Part shown: in pieces, positions 43,242 through 51,553 of the stretch
Layout of the letters: each line of letters starts with the position of its first letter
Position numbering within the stretch: the stretch's first letter is position 1
Origin: Paraconexibacter sp040581415
GTDB lineage: Bacteria; Actinomycetota; Thermoleophilia; Solirubrobacterales; Solirubrobacteraceae
Direction of reading: 5' to 3'
Assembly: GCF_040581415.1 (NCBI RefSeq)
Contig: NZ_CP114014.1
Span: 930,001-994,000, forward strand
Length of the DNA stretch: 64,000 bases
Made by a program: the position numbers and the translations under genes
Notes under the pieces: model-generated
Seen by the model: the letters and a program-made list of their open reading frames with translations, nothing else
What the model was told of the DNA's origin: nothing
The model's database searches: none

Positions 43242-44435
43242 ATGGACGCAGTCGACGTGGATCTGATGCAGCTGGACCCGTTCGTCGCGGGCGAGGACGG
43301 TGAGCTGTTCCGGCGTCTGCGGGACGAGGACCCGTGCCACTGGAACGACGAGGAGGACGGTCCCGGCTTCTGGTCGCTGACGCGCTACGCGGACGTGAAA
43401 GCCGCGGGCTCGGACTGGCAGACGTTCTCCAGCGCGCAGGGCACCCAGATCCAGAGTCGGCGGGCCGAGGGGCATGGCAAGCCGTCGATCCACAACATGG
43501 ATCCGCCGCGGCACAAGCCGCTCCGGGGCCTGCTGACGTCCGACTTCGCGCGTGAGCGCGTCGAGAACATGGAGCCGCGGGCCCGCGAGGTCGTCAGCGA
43601 GTACCTCGACAAGCTCGTGGCCGCCGGTGAGTGCGACCTGGTCGCCACCGCCACGATGCAGATCCCGATCCTCGTCTTCGGGACGATGCTCGGCGCGCCG
43701 AAGGAGGACGTCCATCGTCTGCTCGAGTGGACGAACGTGATGTCCGGCCAGACGGACCCGGACTACGTCGCGGACCCGAGCGTCGTGGAGCGTGTCCGGC
43801 ACGAGGTCTTCGACTACTTCCACGAGCTCACCGAGCAGCGCCGCCGCGAGCCGCAGGACGACCTCATCAGCGTCCTCGTCACGGGCGAGATCGACGGCAA
43901 GCGCCTGGAGCGCGACGAGCTCGACCCGTACTACCTCGTGCTGCTCGTCGCGGGCAACGAGACGACGCGCAACATGATGACCGGCGCCGCGCTGCTCCTG
44001 CACGAGAACCCGGGGGAGTGGGCGCGCCTGAAGGCGGGCGAGGTCAAGCCGCGCCAGGCGATCGAGGAGGTCGTGCGCATGGTGTCGCCGATCGTCTGCA
44101 TGCGGCGGACCGCGATGCGCGACGTCGAGCTGCACGGCAAGCAGGTCCGCGAGGGCGACAAGGTCGTGCTGTGGTTCACGTCCGCCAACCGCGACGAGCG
44201 GGTCTTCCCCGATCCGGACACGCTGATCCTCGACCGCACGCCGAACAAGCACCTCGGCTTCGGCTGGGGCCCGCACTTCTGCATCGGGTCGCACCTCGCG
44301 CGGCTCGAGGGCGAGATCCTGCTCGAGGAGCTGATCCGCCGGGACCTGCGGGTCGAGGTCACCGGCGAGCCCGAGCGCCTGCGCTCGAACTTCTTCCGCG
44401 GGATCAAGAAGCTCCCTGTCGTGGTGCGCGCATGA
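43242..44435 (+). CDS. Cytochrome P450
   Basis: 397 aa, soluble bacterial class. I-helix 'LLVAGNETTRNMM' with the acid-alcohol pair, ExxR helix 'IEEVVRMV', and heme loop 'GFGWGPHFCIGSHLARLEG' with Cys347 as ligand. It inserts oxygen into a hydrophobic substrate; the N-terminal 'HNMDPPRHKPLRGLLTSDF' resembles steroid/terpenoid P450s such as CYP125, but that is only a resemblance. No ferredoxin gene follows, so electrons must come from elsewhere. First gene of an operon reaching 53524; ALDH overlaps its stop (ATGA). Confidence 0.95.
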   Translation: MDAVDVDLMQLDPFVAGEDGELFRRLRDEDPCHWNDEEDGPGFWSLTRYADVKAAGSDWQTFSSAQGTQIQSRRAEGHGKPSIHNMDPPRHKPLRGLLTSDFARERVENMEPRAREVVSEYLDKLVAAGECDLVATATMQIPILVFGTMLGAPKEDVHRLLEWTNVMSGQTDPDYVADPSVVERVRHEVFDYFHELTEQRRREPQDDLISVLVTGEIDGKRLERDELDPYYLVLLVAGNETTRNMMTGAALLLHENPGEWARLKAGEVKPRQAIEEVVRMVSPIVCMRRTAMRDVELHGKQVREGDKVVLWFTSANRDERVFPDPDTLILDRTPNKHLGFGWGPHFCIGSHLARLEGEILLEELIRRDLRVEVTGEPERLRSNFFRGIKKLPVVVRA

Positions 44436-45802
44436 TCGACGTCGTCGACCCGAGCACCGAGGAGGTCATCGGGCAGGTCGCTGAGGCCGGACCGGACGGC
44501 GTGAACGCCGCGGTCCGCGCGGCGCGTGATGCGTATCCGGCGTGGGCGGCGACGCCGCTGGACGAGCGCCTCGCGCTGCTGGGCGCCCTGGCGGACGGGC
44601 TCGAGGCGCGGACCGACGCCATCGGCGGATCGCTCGCCCGTGAGATGGGGATGCCGCTGGCCCAGGCGACCGCGGTCCAGGCGATGCTGCCCGTCGCAGT
44701 GCTCCGGTCGACCGTCGAGGCCGCGCGGGACTTCCCGTTCGTCGCGAGCGAGGGCGGCGCGACGATCATCCGCGAGCCGGCCGGCGTCGTGGCCGCCATC
44801 ACCCCGTGGAACTTCCCGCTGCACCAGATCGCGGCGAAGGTCGCGCCTGCGCTGGCGGTCGGCTGCACCGTCGTCCTGAAGCCGAGCGAGCTCGCGCCGC
44901 TGACGATCGCGCTGCTCGAGGAGGCGGCCCGCGCGGCCGGCCTCCCGGACGGCGTGCTGAACGTCGTCCACGGCACCGGGCCGATCACCGGCGAGGCGCT
45001 CGTCCGTCACCCCGGCGTGGACGTGATCTCCCTCACCGGCTCGGTCGCTGCGGGTCGCCGTGTCGGCGCGATCGCCGGCGACGCGATCAAGCGCGCGTGC
45101 CTGGAGCTCGGCGGCAAGTCGCCGTCCGTCGTCCTCGACGACGCCGACCTCGAGGCGGCCGTCCGCCACACGGTGACCCGCTGCTGCTTCAACAGCGGGC
45201 AGGCGTGCAACGCGCCGACGCGGCTGCTGATTCCGGTGGCTCGTGCGGACGACGCCTACGCGCTCGCCGCGGAGACGGCGGCGGCGCTGACCGTCGGCCC
45301 CGCCCTCGACGCGCAGACCACGATGGGGCCGGTCATCTCCGCCGCCGCTCGCGACCGCATCCGCGTGCACATCGACGGCGCCCTCACCGCGGGGGCCCGC
45401 GCGATCCACGGCGGCAGCACGCCGCCGGACGGTGTCCCGGCGAAGGGCTTCTACGTCGCGCCGACCGTCCTGGCCGGCGTCACCGAGGACATGGCGATCC
45501 ACCGCGAGGAGGTCTTCGGTCCGGTGCTGGCGATCCTGACCCACACGGGCGACGATGACGCGGTGCGCCTCGCCAACGCGACCGACTACGGGCTGTCGGC
45601 CGAGCTGTTCACGGGCGACGACGAGCGTGCCCGCGCCGTCGCCCGACGCCTGCGCGCCGGCCAGGTGAAGGTCGGCGGGGTCAGCGCACGGGACAGCCTC
45701 GGCGCCCCGTTCGGCGGCTACGGGCTCAGCGGCCTCGGCCGGGAGCTCGGGCGCTTCGGGCTCGAGGAGTTCGTCGAGACCAAGGCGGTGCTGGGTGTCT
45801 GA
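44432..45802 (+). CDS. Aldehyde dehydrogenase
   Basis: 456 aa, ATG overlapping the P450 stop. 'ITPWNFPLHQIAAKVAPALA', 'LTGSVAAGRRVG', 'LELGGKSPSVVLDDADLE' (general base Glu) and Cys259 in 'NSGQACNAPTR' are all present. It likely oxidises an aldehyde formed after P450 hydroxylation and alcohol oxidation. Somewhat short at the N-terminus but otherwise complete. The SDR gene overlaps by 8 nt. Confidence 0.94.
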   Translation: MIDVVDPSTEEVIGQVAEAGPDGVNAAVRAARDAYPAWAATPLDERLALLGALADGLEARTDAIGGSLAREMGMPLAQATAVQAMLPVAVLRSTVEAARDFPFVASEGGATIIREPAGVVAAITPWNFPLHQIAAKVAPALAVGCTVVLKPSELAPLTIALLEEAARAAGLPDGVLNVVHGTGPITGEALVRHPGVDVISLTGSVAAGRRVGAIAGDAIKRACLELGGKSPSVVLDDADLEAAVRHTVTRCCFNSGQACNAPTRLLIPVARADDAYALAAETAAALTVGPALDAQTTMGPVISAAARDRIRVHIDGALTAGARAIHGGSTPPDGVPAKGFYVAPTVLAGVTEDMAIHREEVFGPVLAILTHTGDDDAVRLANATDYGLSAELFTGDDERARAVARRLRAGQVKVGGVSARDSLGAPFGGYGLSGLGRELGRFGLEEFVETKAVLGV

Positions 45803-46559
45803 CGTGACCGAAGCGCTCCCCGTCGTCGTCACCGGTTCCGCGTCCGGGATCGGCCGCGCCGTCGCCGAGCTGCTCGTCGCCACCGGGACCCCGGTCATCG
45901 GCCTGGACCTCCGTGCCGAGGGGCCGGACGGGGTCGACGCCCGCGCGTGCGACCTGTCGGACGGGCACGCCGTGAGGGCGATGATCGCGACGCTGCCGGA
46001 CCGGCTCGGCGGCCTGGCGTCCGTCGCCGGAGTCCCCGGCACGCACACGCCGCCCGTCATCACGCTGGTGAACCTCCTCGCGCCGCGCTGCCTGGGCGCC
46101 GCGCTGGGTCCGCGGATCGCCCGTGGCGGCGCGATCGTCAACGTCGCCTCGGTGGCCGCGCAGCGCTCGACCCGGTCGGCCGGCGAGGTCGACGCGGTCC
46201 TCGACGGGACCGACGCCGAGGCCGTCGCCTGGGTGACCGCGGAGGGCCTCGACGGCACCAGCACCTACGACTTCACGAAGAAGGCCCTGCTCGCGCTGAC
46301 GTGCCGGCAGGCCAAGGCCGGGCTGGACGACGGCGTCCGGGCGCTCAGCGTCTCGCCGGGGCCGACGGAGACGCCGATCCTCGGCGACTTCGAGCAGACC
46401 ATGGGGGCGGACCGCATGGCCGCCGCCGCCGGGATCGTCGGCCGGCATGGCCGTCCCGACGACATGGCACCGCTGATCGCCTTCCTGCTCACGCAGGAGG
46501 CCCGCTGGGTCAACGCCGTCGACATCCGGGTCGACGGCGGTTTGTTGGGCGTCAGGTAA
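45795..46559 (+). CDS. Short-chain dehydrogenase/reductase (SDR)
   Basis: 254 aa, GTG start 8 nt inside the ALDH gene. Cofactor motif 'VVVTGSASGIGRAVAELL', catalytic Ser in 'GAIVNVASVAA', and YxxxK in 'STYDFTKKALLAL'. 'SPGPTETPI' is the usual PG motif. NAD(P)-dependent oxidation of a secondary or primary alcohol, or the reverse. In this operon it would bridge the P450 and ALDH steps or act on the same scaffold. Confidence 0.94.
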   Translation: MSDVTEALPVVVTGSASGIGRAVAELLVATGTPVIGLDLRAEGPDGVDARACDLSDGHAVRAMIATLPDRLGGLASVAGVPGTHTPPVITLVNLLAPRCLGAALGPRIARGGAIVNVASVAAQRSTRSAGEVDAVLDGTDAEAVAWVTAEGLDGTSTYDFTKKALLALTCRQAKAGLDDGVRALSVSPGPTETPILGDFEQTMGADRMAAAAGIVGRHGRPDDMAPLIAFLLTQEARWVNAVDIRVDGGLLGVR

Positions 46560-46583
46560 AGAGAGACAGGAGAGAGATCGACC

Positions 46584-48890
46584 ATGGAAACGCTTGAGTA
46601 CACGGAAGTCGGACGCGGTATCAGCGTCTTCGAGGACGACACCACGGTCGAGGGGCCGGTGGTCTTCCTCGACACCCCACAGGCGGTCATCGCCTTCGTC
46701 ACCGGCGGCGACGTCGCCGACACGATCGTGCTCGCGCGTGGCGGGACCACGACGTTCCTGACGCCGGCGCTGACCGCGGGCGTGAAGGGCGTCGTCACGC
46801 TCCAGGGTCATCCGGAGAGCCACCTCGGCATCCTCTCCCGCGAGTACGGCATCCCGTGCATCATGGGCGTGACCTTCTCCAAGGGCGTGCGCTCGGCCCG
46901 CGGCGAGGTCATCCCCGCCGACGGCGTCCGCCTCCGCCTCGACATCACCACGAAGGACGGCTGCGTCCTCGCCGAGCCCGGTGCGCCCGTCGACGACACC
47001 CCGCCGCCGGAGCCCACCGACGCCGACGCCGAGGCCGCGGCGATGGCCGAGCAGATCCAGGTCCTGCTCGAGAACTTCGAGGGCCAGATCCCGCACGGCG
47101 CCGAGGGCGACAAGCAGATCCGCGCGCCGTTCACCACCGACATCCTGCAGCTGACCGACGAGAACACGCAGCGCGAGCTGACGGTCACCGAGGCCAACGA
47201 GCTGCAGCGCTACATGGCGTGGAACATCTGGGACTTCCTCGCGCTGCGCGCCACGGAGGGCGAGTCGGGCCTGATCCCGCGGCAGGAGTACGAGTGCTTC
47301 GGCTGCATCCAGCAGTGGCAGCGCTACCCGGACTTCTACCGGCTGATCCTCGACAAGGTCGGGGTCGACGGCCTGGTCGACATCGGGGCGACCGCCCGCC
47401 GCGAGCCGGCCAACAAGGTCAACCTGCTGCACGTCTGGTGTTCGGGGTTCACGCCGATGTTCGGCCGGGCGCTCCTGGGCGAGCTCGGCATCGCGTCGAC
47501 GGACGATCGCGCCGAGGACTCCCGTGTCCTGCTGCAGTTCATGCGCCGCCTCTATAAGGGCCTGTGGGGCTCGGGCGACATCTTCACGTCGATGCGCGGG
47601 TACAAGGCCCCGATGCTGGACCAGGTCTGGCTCGACCGCTTCGCGCAGGACCAGGTCACGCTCGAGGACGAGTCGCGCCGCAAGCTCTTCAACACGTTCA
47701 ACGCCGCGACCGAGATGCTCGGGTTCCTGCTGCACTTCGACAACCGCAGCGGGCTGAACGACACGGGCCCGTACGACCTGGGCGACGGGAAGTTCATGAT
47801 CGTCCGCGACCACTTCCTGCACGACCCGATGTACCACTGGCACGACGTCGCGGACGAACTGCCGCACTGCATCACGCAGGCGATGGTGTTCGACACGGCT
47901 GGCGCGACGCTGGAGACCGCGCTGATGGACGGCGGGACGCTGTTCACCAAGCCGGGCAACTACCTCAAGCACCTGGTGTCCGCGTCGGTCTACGTGCGCG
48001 ACACGTGGGACACGCCGGCGTCCGCGATCCGCCGCATCGACGAGGCGGAGATGCAGGCGATCCTCGACGTCTGCGACCCCGCCACGACGAAGCTCTACAA
48101 GCGCATCGCGGGCATGTCCAACCGCGACAAGATCAGCTGCGGCGCGCAGGTCTACTACGGCGAGTTCATCGCCGCAATCGCCCGGGCCGCCGGAGTCTGG
48201 GACGAGATGGTGAACGAGCACGACTTCTGGGAGCTCGACGAGGTCACCTCGCAGGCCTACTACCCACTCGTGCGGGACGGCCTCGGCGTGCAGCTCGTCG
48301 GCAAGCTGTTCATCACGGGGACGGGCTTCCCGCCGCTGCCGGACGGCGCCTTCGACGAGGTCCCGCTGGCGGACCTGCACCCGCTCGCGCTGCGCGGCTC
48401 GGTCGCGGATCCGCCCGGGGACATGGCCGCGCTCGCGGAGTCCGGCCTGGTCATCGAGACGCCGGCGGGCTGGATGCTGACCGAGGCCGGGACGGCGAAG
48501 CACGCGGCGCTGCTGAGCGCCGAGCTGAAGTCCCTCGACTCGGACGCGCTGGCGCCGATCTACGACCGCTTCCTGGCGGCGAACGGCCCGTTCAAGGCGC
48601 TCAACTCACGCTGGCAGTCCGCCGACGAGGACGGACGCTGGGAGCTCGTCGGCGAGCTGGCGGACATCGTCGGCCGGGTGGAGCCCGTGCTGCGCCGGAC
48701 GACCGAGCAGCTGCCGCGCTTCGGTGGCTACGACGCCCGCCTGAAGGACGCCCTCGCGAAGGTCGAGGCCGGCGAGTTCGACTGGGTCACGAGCGTGAAG
48801 CTCGAGTCACTGCACACGGTCTGGATGGAGCTGCACGAGGACTACCTGCAGACGCTCGGCCGTTCCCGCGAGGAGGAGGGCTCCTACTGA
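46584..48890 (+). CDS. PEP-utilising-enzyme mobile (phosphohistidine) domain protein, large subunit
   Basis: 768 aa; AGGAGAGAG Shine-Dalgarno 11 nt upstream. Residues about 40-115 form a swivel domain of the PEP-utilising type: 'GGTTTFLTPALTAGVKGVV', then 'GHPESHLGILSREYGIPCIM', where His80 takes the place of the phospho-His. A long unfamiliar region follows (about 150-560, with conserved-looking 'YECFGCIQQWQRYPDFYR' and 'HDFWELDEVTSQAYYPLVR'), then a helical tail. There is no ATP-grasp or PEP-binding barrel. The next gene supplies the ATP-grasp, so the two may form one phosphotransferase, by analogy with phenylphosphate synthase or rifampin phosphotransferase. Acceptor unknown. Confidence 0.8.
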   Translation: METLEYTEVGRGISVFEDDTTVEGPVVFLDTPQAVIAFVTGGDVADTIVLARGGTTTFLTPALTAGVKGVVTLQGHPESHLGILSREYGIPCIMGVTFSKGVRSARGEVIPADGVRLRLDITTKDGCVLAEPGAPVDDTPPPEPTDADAEAAAMAEQIQVLLENFEGQIPHGAEGDKQIRAPFTTDILQLTDENTQRELTVTEANELQRYMAWNIWDFLALRATEGESGLIPRQEYECFGCIQQWQRYPDFYRLILDKVGVDGLVDIGATARREPANKVNLLHVWCSGFTPMFGRALLGELGIASTDDRAEDSRVLLQFMRRLYKGLWGSGDIFTSMRGYKAPMLDQVWLDRFAQDQVTLEDESRRKLFNTFNAATEMLGFLLHFDNRSGLNDTGPYDLGDGKFMIVRDHFLHDPMYHWHDVADELPHCITQAMVFDTAGATLETALMDGGTLFTKPGNYLKHLVSASVYVRDTWDTPASAIRRIDEAEMQAILDVCDPATTKLYKRIAGMSNRDKISCGAQVYYGEFIAAIARAAGVWDEMVNEHDFWELDEVTSQAYYPLVRDGLGVQLVGKLFITGTGFPPLPDGAFDEVPLADLHPLALRGSVADPPGDMAALAESGLVIETPAGWMLTEAGTAKHAALLSAELKSLDSDALAPIYDRFLAANGPFKALNSRWQSADEDGRWELVGELADIVGRVEPVLRRTTEQLPRFGGYDARLKDALAKVEAGEFDWVTSVKLESLHTVWMELHEDYLQTLGRSREEEGSY

Positions 48891-50419
48891 TGTCCGCCGT
48901 CGACTCGGGTCGCCTGACCTGGGCGTTCGACGACGCCCCGTCGGCCGACCCCGCGCTGCTCGGCGGCAAGGGCGCCGGCCTCGTGAAGATGGTCGCGCTG
49001 GAGCTGCCCGTCCCGCCGGGCTTCATCCTGGGCACGCCGTGCGGCCGGGGCTACCTGGCGGACGGCGCGCTCCCGGAGGCGCTGGTCGCGGAGATCGACG
49101 AGCGGATCGCCGCGCTGGAGGCGGGGGCAGGTCGGACGTTCGGCGACGACGCGGCGCCGCTGCTGCTGTCCGTCCGGTCGGGCGCGCCGGTGTCGATGCC
49201 GGGCATGATGGACACGATCCTGAACGTCGGGCTGACCGCGGCCGGGACCGCGGCGCTCGAGCAGTCGAGCGGCAGCGCGTCGTTCGCTGAGTCCTCGTTC
49301 GAGCGGCTGCTGCACGGCTTCGCGACGACGGTGCGCGGGATCTCCGCGGGGGTCGTCGAGGACGCGCTGCTGGACCTGCCCTCGGGCAGCGGCGCCGGCG
49401 ACCGGTGCACGGCGCTGCTGGCGCTCATCGAGGCGGAGGGGGGCGCCGCGTTTCCGGACGCCCGCGGCCAGCTGCTCGAATCGGTCGAGGCCGTCTTCCG
49501 CTCGTGGAACTCGCCGCGGGCCAAGGCCTACCGGCGGCACAAGGGGATCGACGACGACATGGGGACGGCGGTCGTCGTCCAGCGGATGGTCTTCGGCAAC
49601 CGGGGGGAGACGTCCGGCAGCGGCGTGTGCTTCACCCGTGACCCGGCCACCGGCGCGCCCGGCGCCTACGGCGACATCCTCTTCGACGCCCAGGGGGAGG
49701 ACGTGGTCGCGGGCGAGCGGGACACGCTGCCGGTGGCGGAGCTGACCGAGCGGATGCCCGAGGTGGCTGCCGGCCTCGACGACGTCTGCACGCTGCTCGA
49801 GCGGGACGCCCGCGACCTCTGCGACATCGAGTTCACGATCGAGGAGGGGACGCTCTGGATCCTGCAGACGCGTGTCGGTCAGCGGTCGGGCCGGGCCGCG
49901 GTGCGGCTGGCCGTGGCGCTGGTGGACGAGGGGCTGATCACGCAGGAGGAGGCGCTGGCGCGCGTGACCGACGAGCAGCTGGAGGCCGCGCGTGCTCCGG
50001 TCTTCGCCGAGGAGCCGCCAGAGGGCGACGTCCTGGCGCGTGGCCTGGCCTGCTCGCCCGGGGCGATCGTCGGGGTGGCCGCGCTCACGTGCGAGTCGGC
50101 CCAGCGCCGCAGCGACGCGGGCGAGCAGGTCGTCCTCGTCCGGCCGACGACGGCGCCGGCCGACCTGCCCGGCGTGCTGGCCGCCGCGGCCGTCGTCACC
50201 GAGCGCGGCGGGCGTGCCTCGCACGCCGCGGTCGTGGCTCGCGGGCTGGAGAAGCCTGCGGTCTGCGGGACCGGGCCGACCGGTATCGCGGAGGGCGACA
50301 CCGTCTCCGTCGACGGCGACCGCGGCCTGGTCGCGCGCGGTGCGCTGCCGCTGGCCGAGGCCGCCACCGACCCCCTCGTCAAGACCTTCCTGGAGTGGCA
50401 CGATGCTGACCGCGGCTGA
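48890..50419 (+). CDS. PPDK-like protein: ATP-binding plus phosphohistidine domain, no PEP barrel
   Basis: 509 aa, ATG sharing one base with the previous stop. ATP-grasp part: 'LLGGKGAGLVKMVALELPVP', 'LLSVRSGAPVSMPGMMDTIL', 'SGVCFTRDPATG' and 'DIEFTIEEGTLWILQTR', as in pyruvate phosphate dikinase. Swivel domain: 'VVTERGGRASHAAVVARGLE' with phospho-His445. The protein then stops; the about 350-residue PEP/pyruvate TIM barrel of true PPDK is missing. M. tuberculosis PpdK (Rv1127c) is, as I recall, similarly short. It can phosphorylate its own His from ATP but needs another acceptor, probably via the adjacent large subunit. Confidence 0.88.
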   Translation: MSAVDSGRLTWAFDDAPSADPALLGGKGAGLVKMVALELPVPPGFILGTPCGRGYLADGALPEALVAEIDERIAALEAGAGRTFGDDAAPLLLSVRSGAPVSMPGMMDTILNVGLTAAGTAALEQSSGSASFAESSFERLLHGFATTVRGISAGVVEDALLDLPSGSGAGDRCTALLALIEAEGGAAFPDARGQLLESVEAVFRSWNSPRAKAYRRHKGIDDDMGTAVVVQRMVFGNRGETSGSGVCFTRDPATGAPGAYGDILFDAQGEDVVAGERDTLPVAELTERMPEVAAGLDDVCTLLERDARDLCDIEFTIEEGTLWILQTRVGQRSGRAAVRLAVALVDEGLITQEEALARVTDEQLEAARAPVFAEEPPEGDVLARGLACSPGAIVGVAALTCESAQRRSDAGEQVVLVRPTTAPADLPGVLAAAAVVTERGGRASHAAVVARGLEKPAVCGTGPTGIAEGDTVSVDGDRGLVARGALPLAEAATDPLVKTFLEWHDADRG

Positions 50420-51485
50420 CGAGTGGCACGTCCACCAGACGCCTGAGCCGATCGCGGTCTCGGGCACCGATCGCAACTTCTACGACCGCTCGTACTTCGG
50501 GGCGTTCGACGCGCCGTCGGGTCTCATGGTCGCCGTCGCGTTCGGGATGTACCCGCACCTGAACGTCGCCGACGCCCATCTCACGGTGGTGGTCGACGGG
50601 GTCCAGCACTCGCTGCACGCCTCCAAGACGCTGCACTCCGACCGCGCGACCCTGCGCGTCGGGCCAGTCGCCATCGAGATCGTCGAGCCGCTGCGGCAGC
50701 TGCGTGTCACGGTCGACGAGCACGACGGCCTGGCTGCCGACCTGACGTTCACCGGGCAGCACTTCCCGATCGAGGAGCCGCGGTTCATCTACCGCATCGG
50801 GCCGCGCACGTTCATGGACTACACGCGGCTCTCGCAGGCGACGACGGTGGCCGGCTGGGTGTCGGTCGACGGCGTCCGCACGACGCTCGGCGACGGCGTG
50901 ATGGGCCTGCGCGACCGCTCGTGGGGCATCCGTCCCACCGGTGCGCCGGACCCGCAGCCCTACCTGCCGCCGCGCGAGCCGCAGTTCGCCTGGCTGTGGA
51001 CGCCCGTCCGGCTGCCCGGTCGAACGCTGTTCTGGCACCTGAACGCGGACGCCGCGGGCCGCCCGTGGAACACCCGCGCGACGATCTGCCCGGACGGGTC
51101 AGGCGAGGATGGCCACGTCCACGCGCACGGGGTGATGACGCCGATCCTGCATCCAGGGACGCGGTGGGTCGCCGGCGCCGAGCTACGCGTGCAGGCCGAC
51201 GACGGCACCGACCTGACGCTGTCGTACGCACCGCGCACGCACCTGGAGATGCAGGGCCTGGGCTACCGCCACCCGGTCTGGTCGCACGGCCTCGCCCACG
51301 GGGAGCTCGAGGTGGCCCGTGAGGCGATCGACCTCACGTCACCGTCCCCGGACGAGCTGCACCGCTGGCACCGGCAGGTGCTGTGCGACGTCACGGCGAC
51401 GGACGCGGTCACGGGCGACGCCGAGCACGGGACCGGCGTCCTCGAGCACCTGATCATCGGGCCGTACGCCCCGCTGGGCCTGTAA
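50403..51485 (+). CDS. DUF7064/DUF7065-like protein
   Basis: 360 aa, ATG 50403, starting 17 nt inside the previous gene. Beta-rich, two lipocalin-like halves. Conserved elements: 'YFGAFDAPSGLMVAVAFG' and 'GDGVMGLRDRSWGIRPTG', the RDxSWG motif of the DUF7064/7065 (AttH/CrtC-like) group. No signal peptide. Homologous to the C-terminal half of the next protein. Such barrels may bind or hydrate hydrophobic molecules; function unknown. Its presence between phosphotransfer genes hints at substrate binding. Confidence 0.75.
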   Translation: MLTAADEWHVHQTPEPIAVSGTDRNFYDRSYFGAFDAPSGLMVAVAFGMYPHLNVADAHLTVVVDGVQHSLHASKTLHSDRATLRVGPVAIEIVEPLRQLRVTVDEHDGLAADLTFTGQHFPIEEPRFIYRIGPRTFMDYTRLSQATTVAGWVSVDGVRTTLGDGVMGLRDRSWGIRPTGAPDPQPYLPPREPQFAWLWTPVRLPGRTLFWHLNADAAGRPWNTRATICPDGSGEDGHVHAHGVMTPILHPGTRWVAGAELRVQADDGTDLTLSYAPRTHLEMQGLGYRHPVWSHGLAHGELEVAREAIDLTSPSPDELHRWHRQVLCDVTATDAVTGDAEHGTGVLEHLIIGPYAPLGL

Positions 51486-51553
51486 GCCCGGCCGGGGTGG
51501 CAGTGTCTGTCCCCCGCAGGCTGCCGCACACCGTCCATGAGAGGAACCACCCG

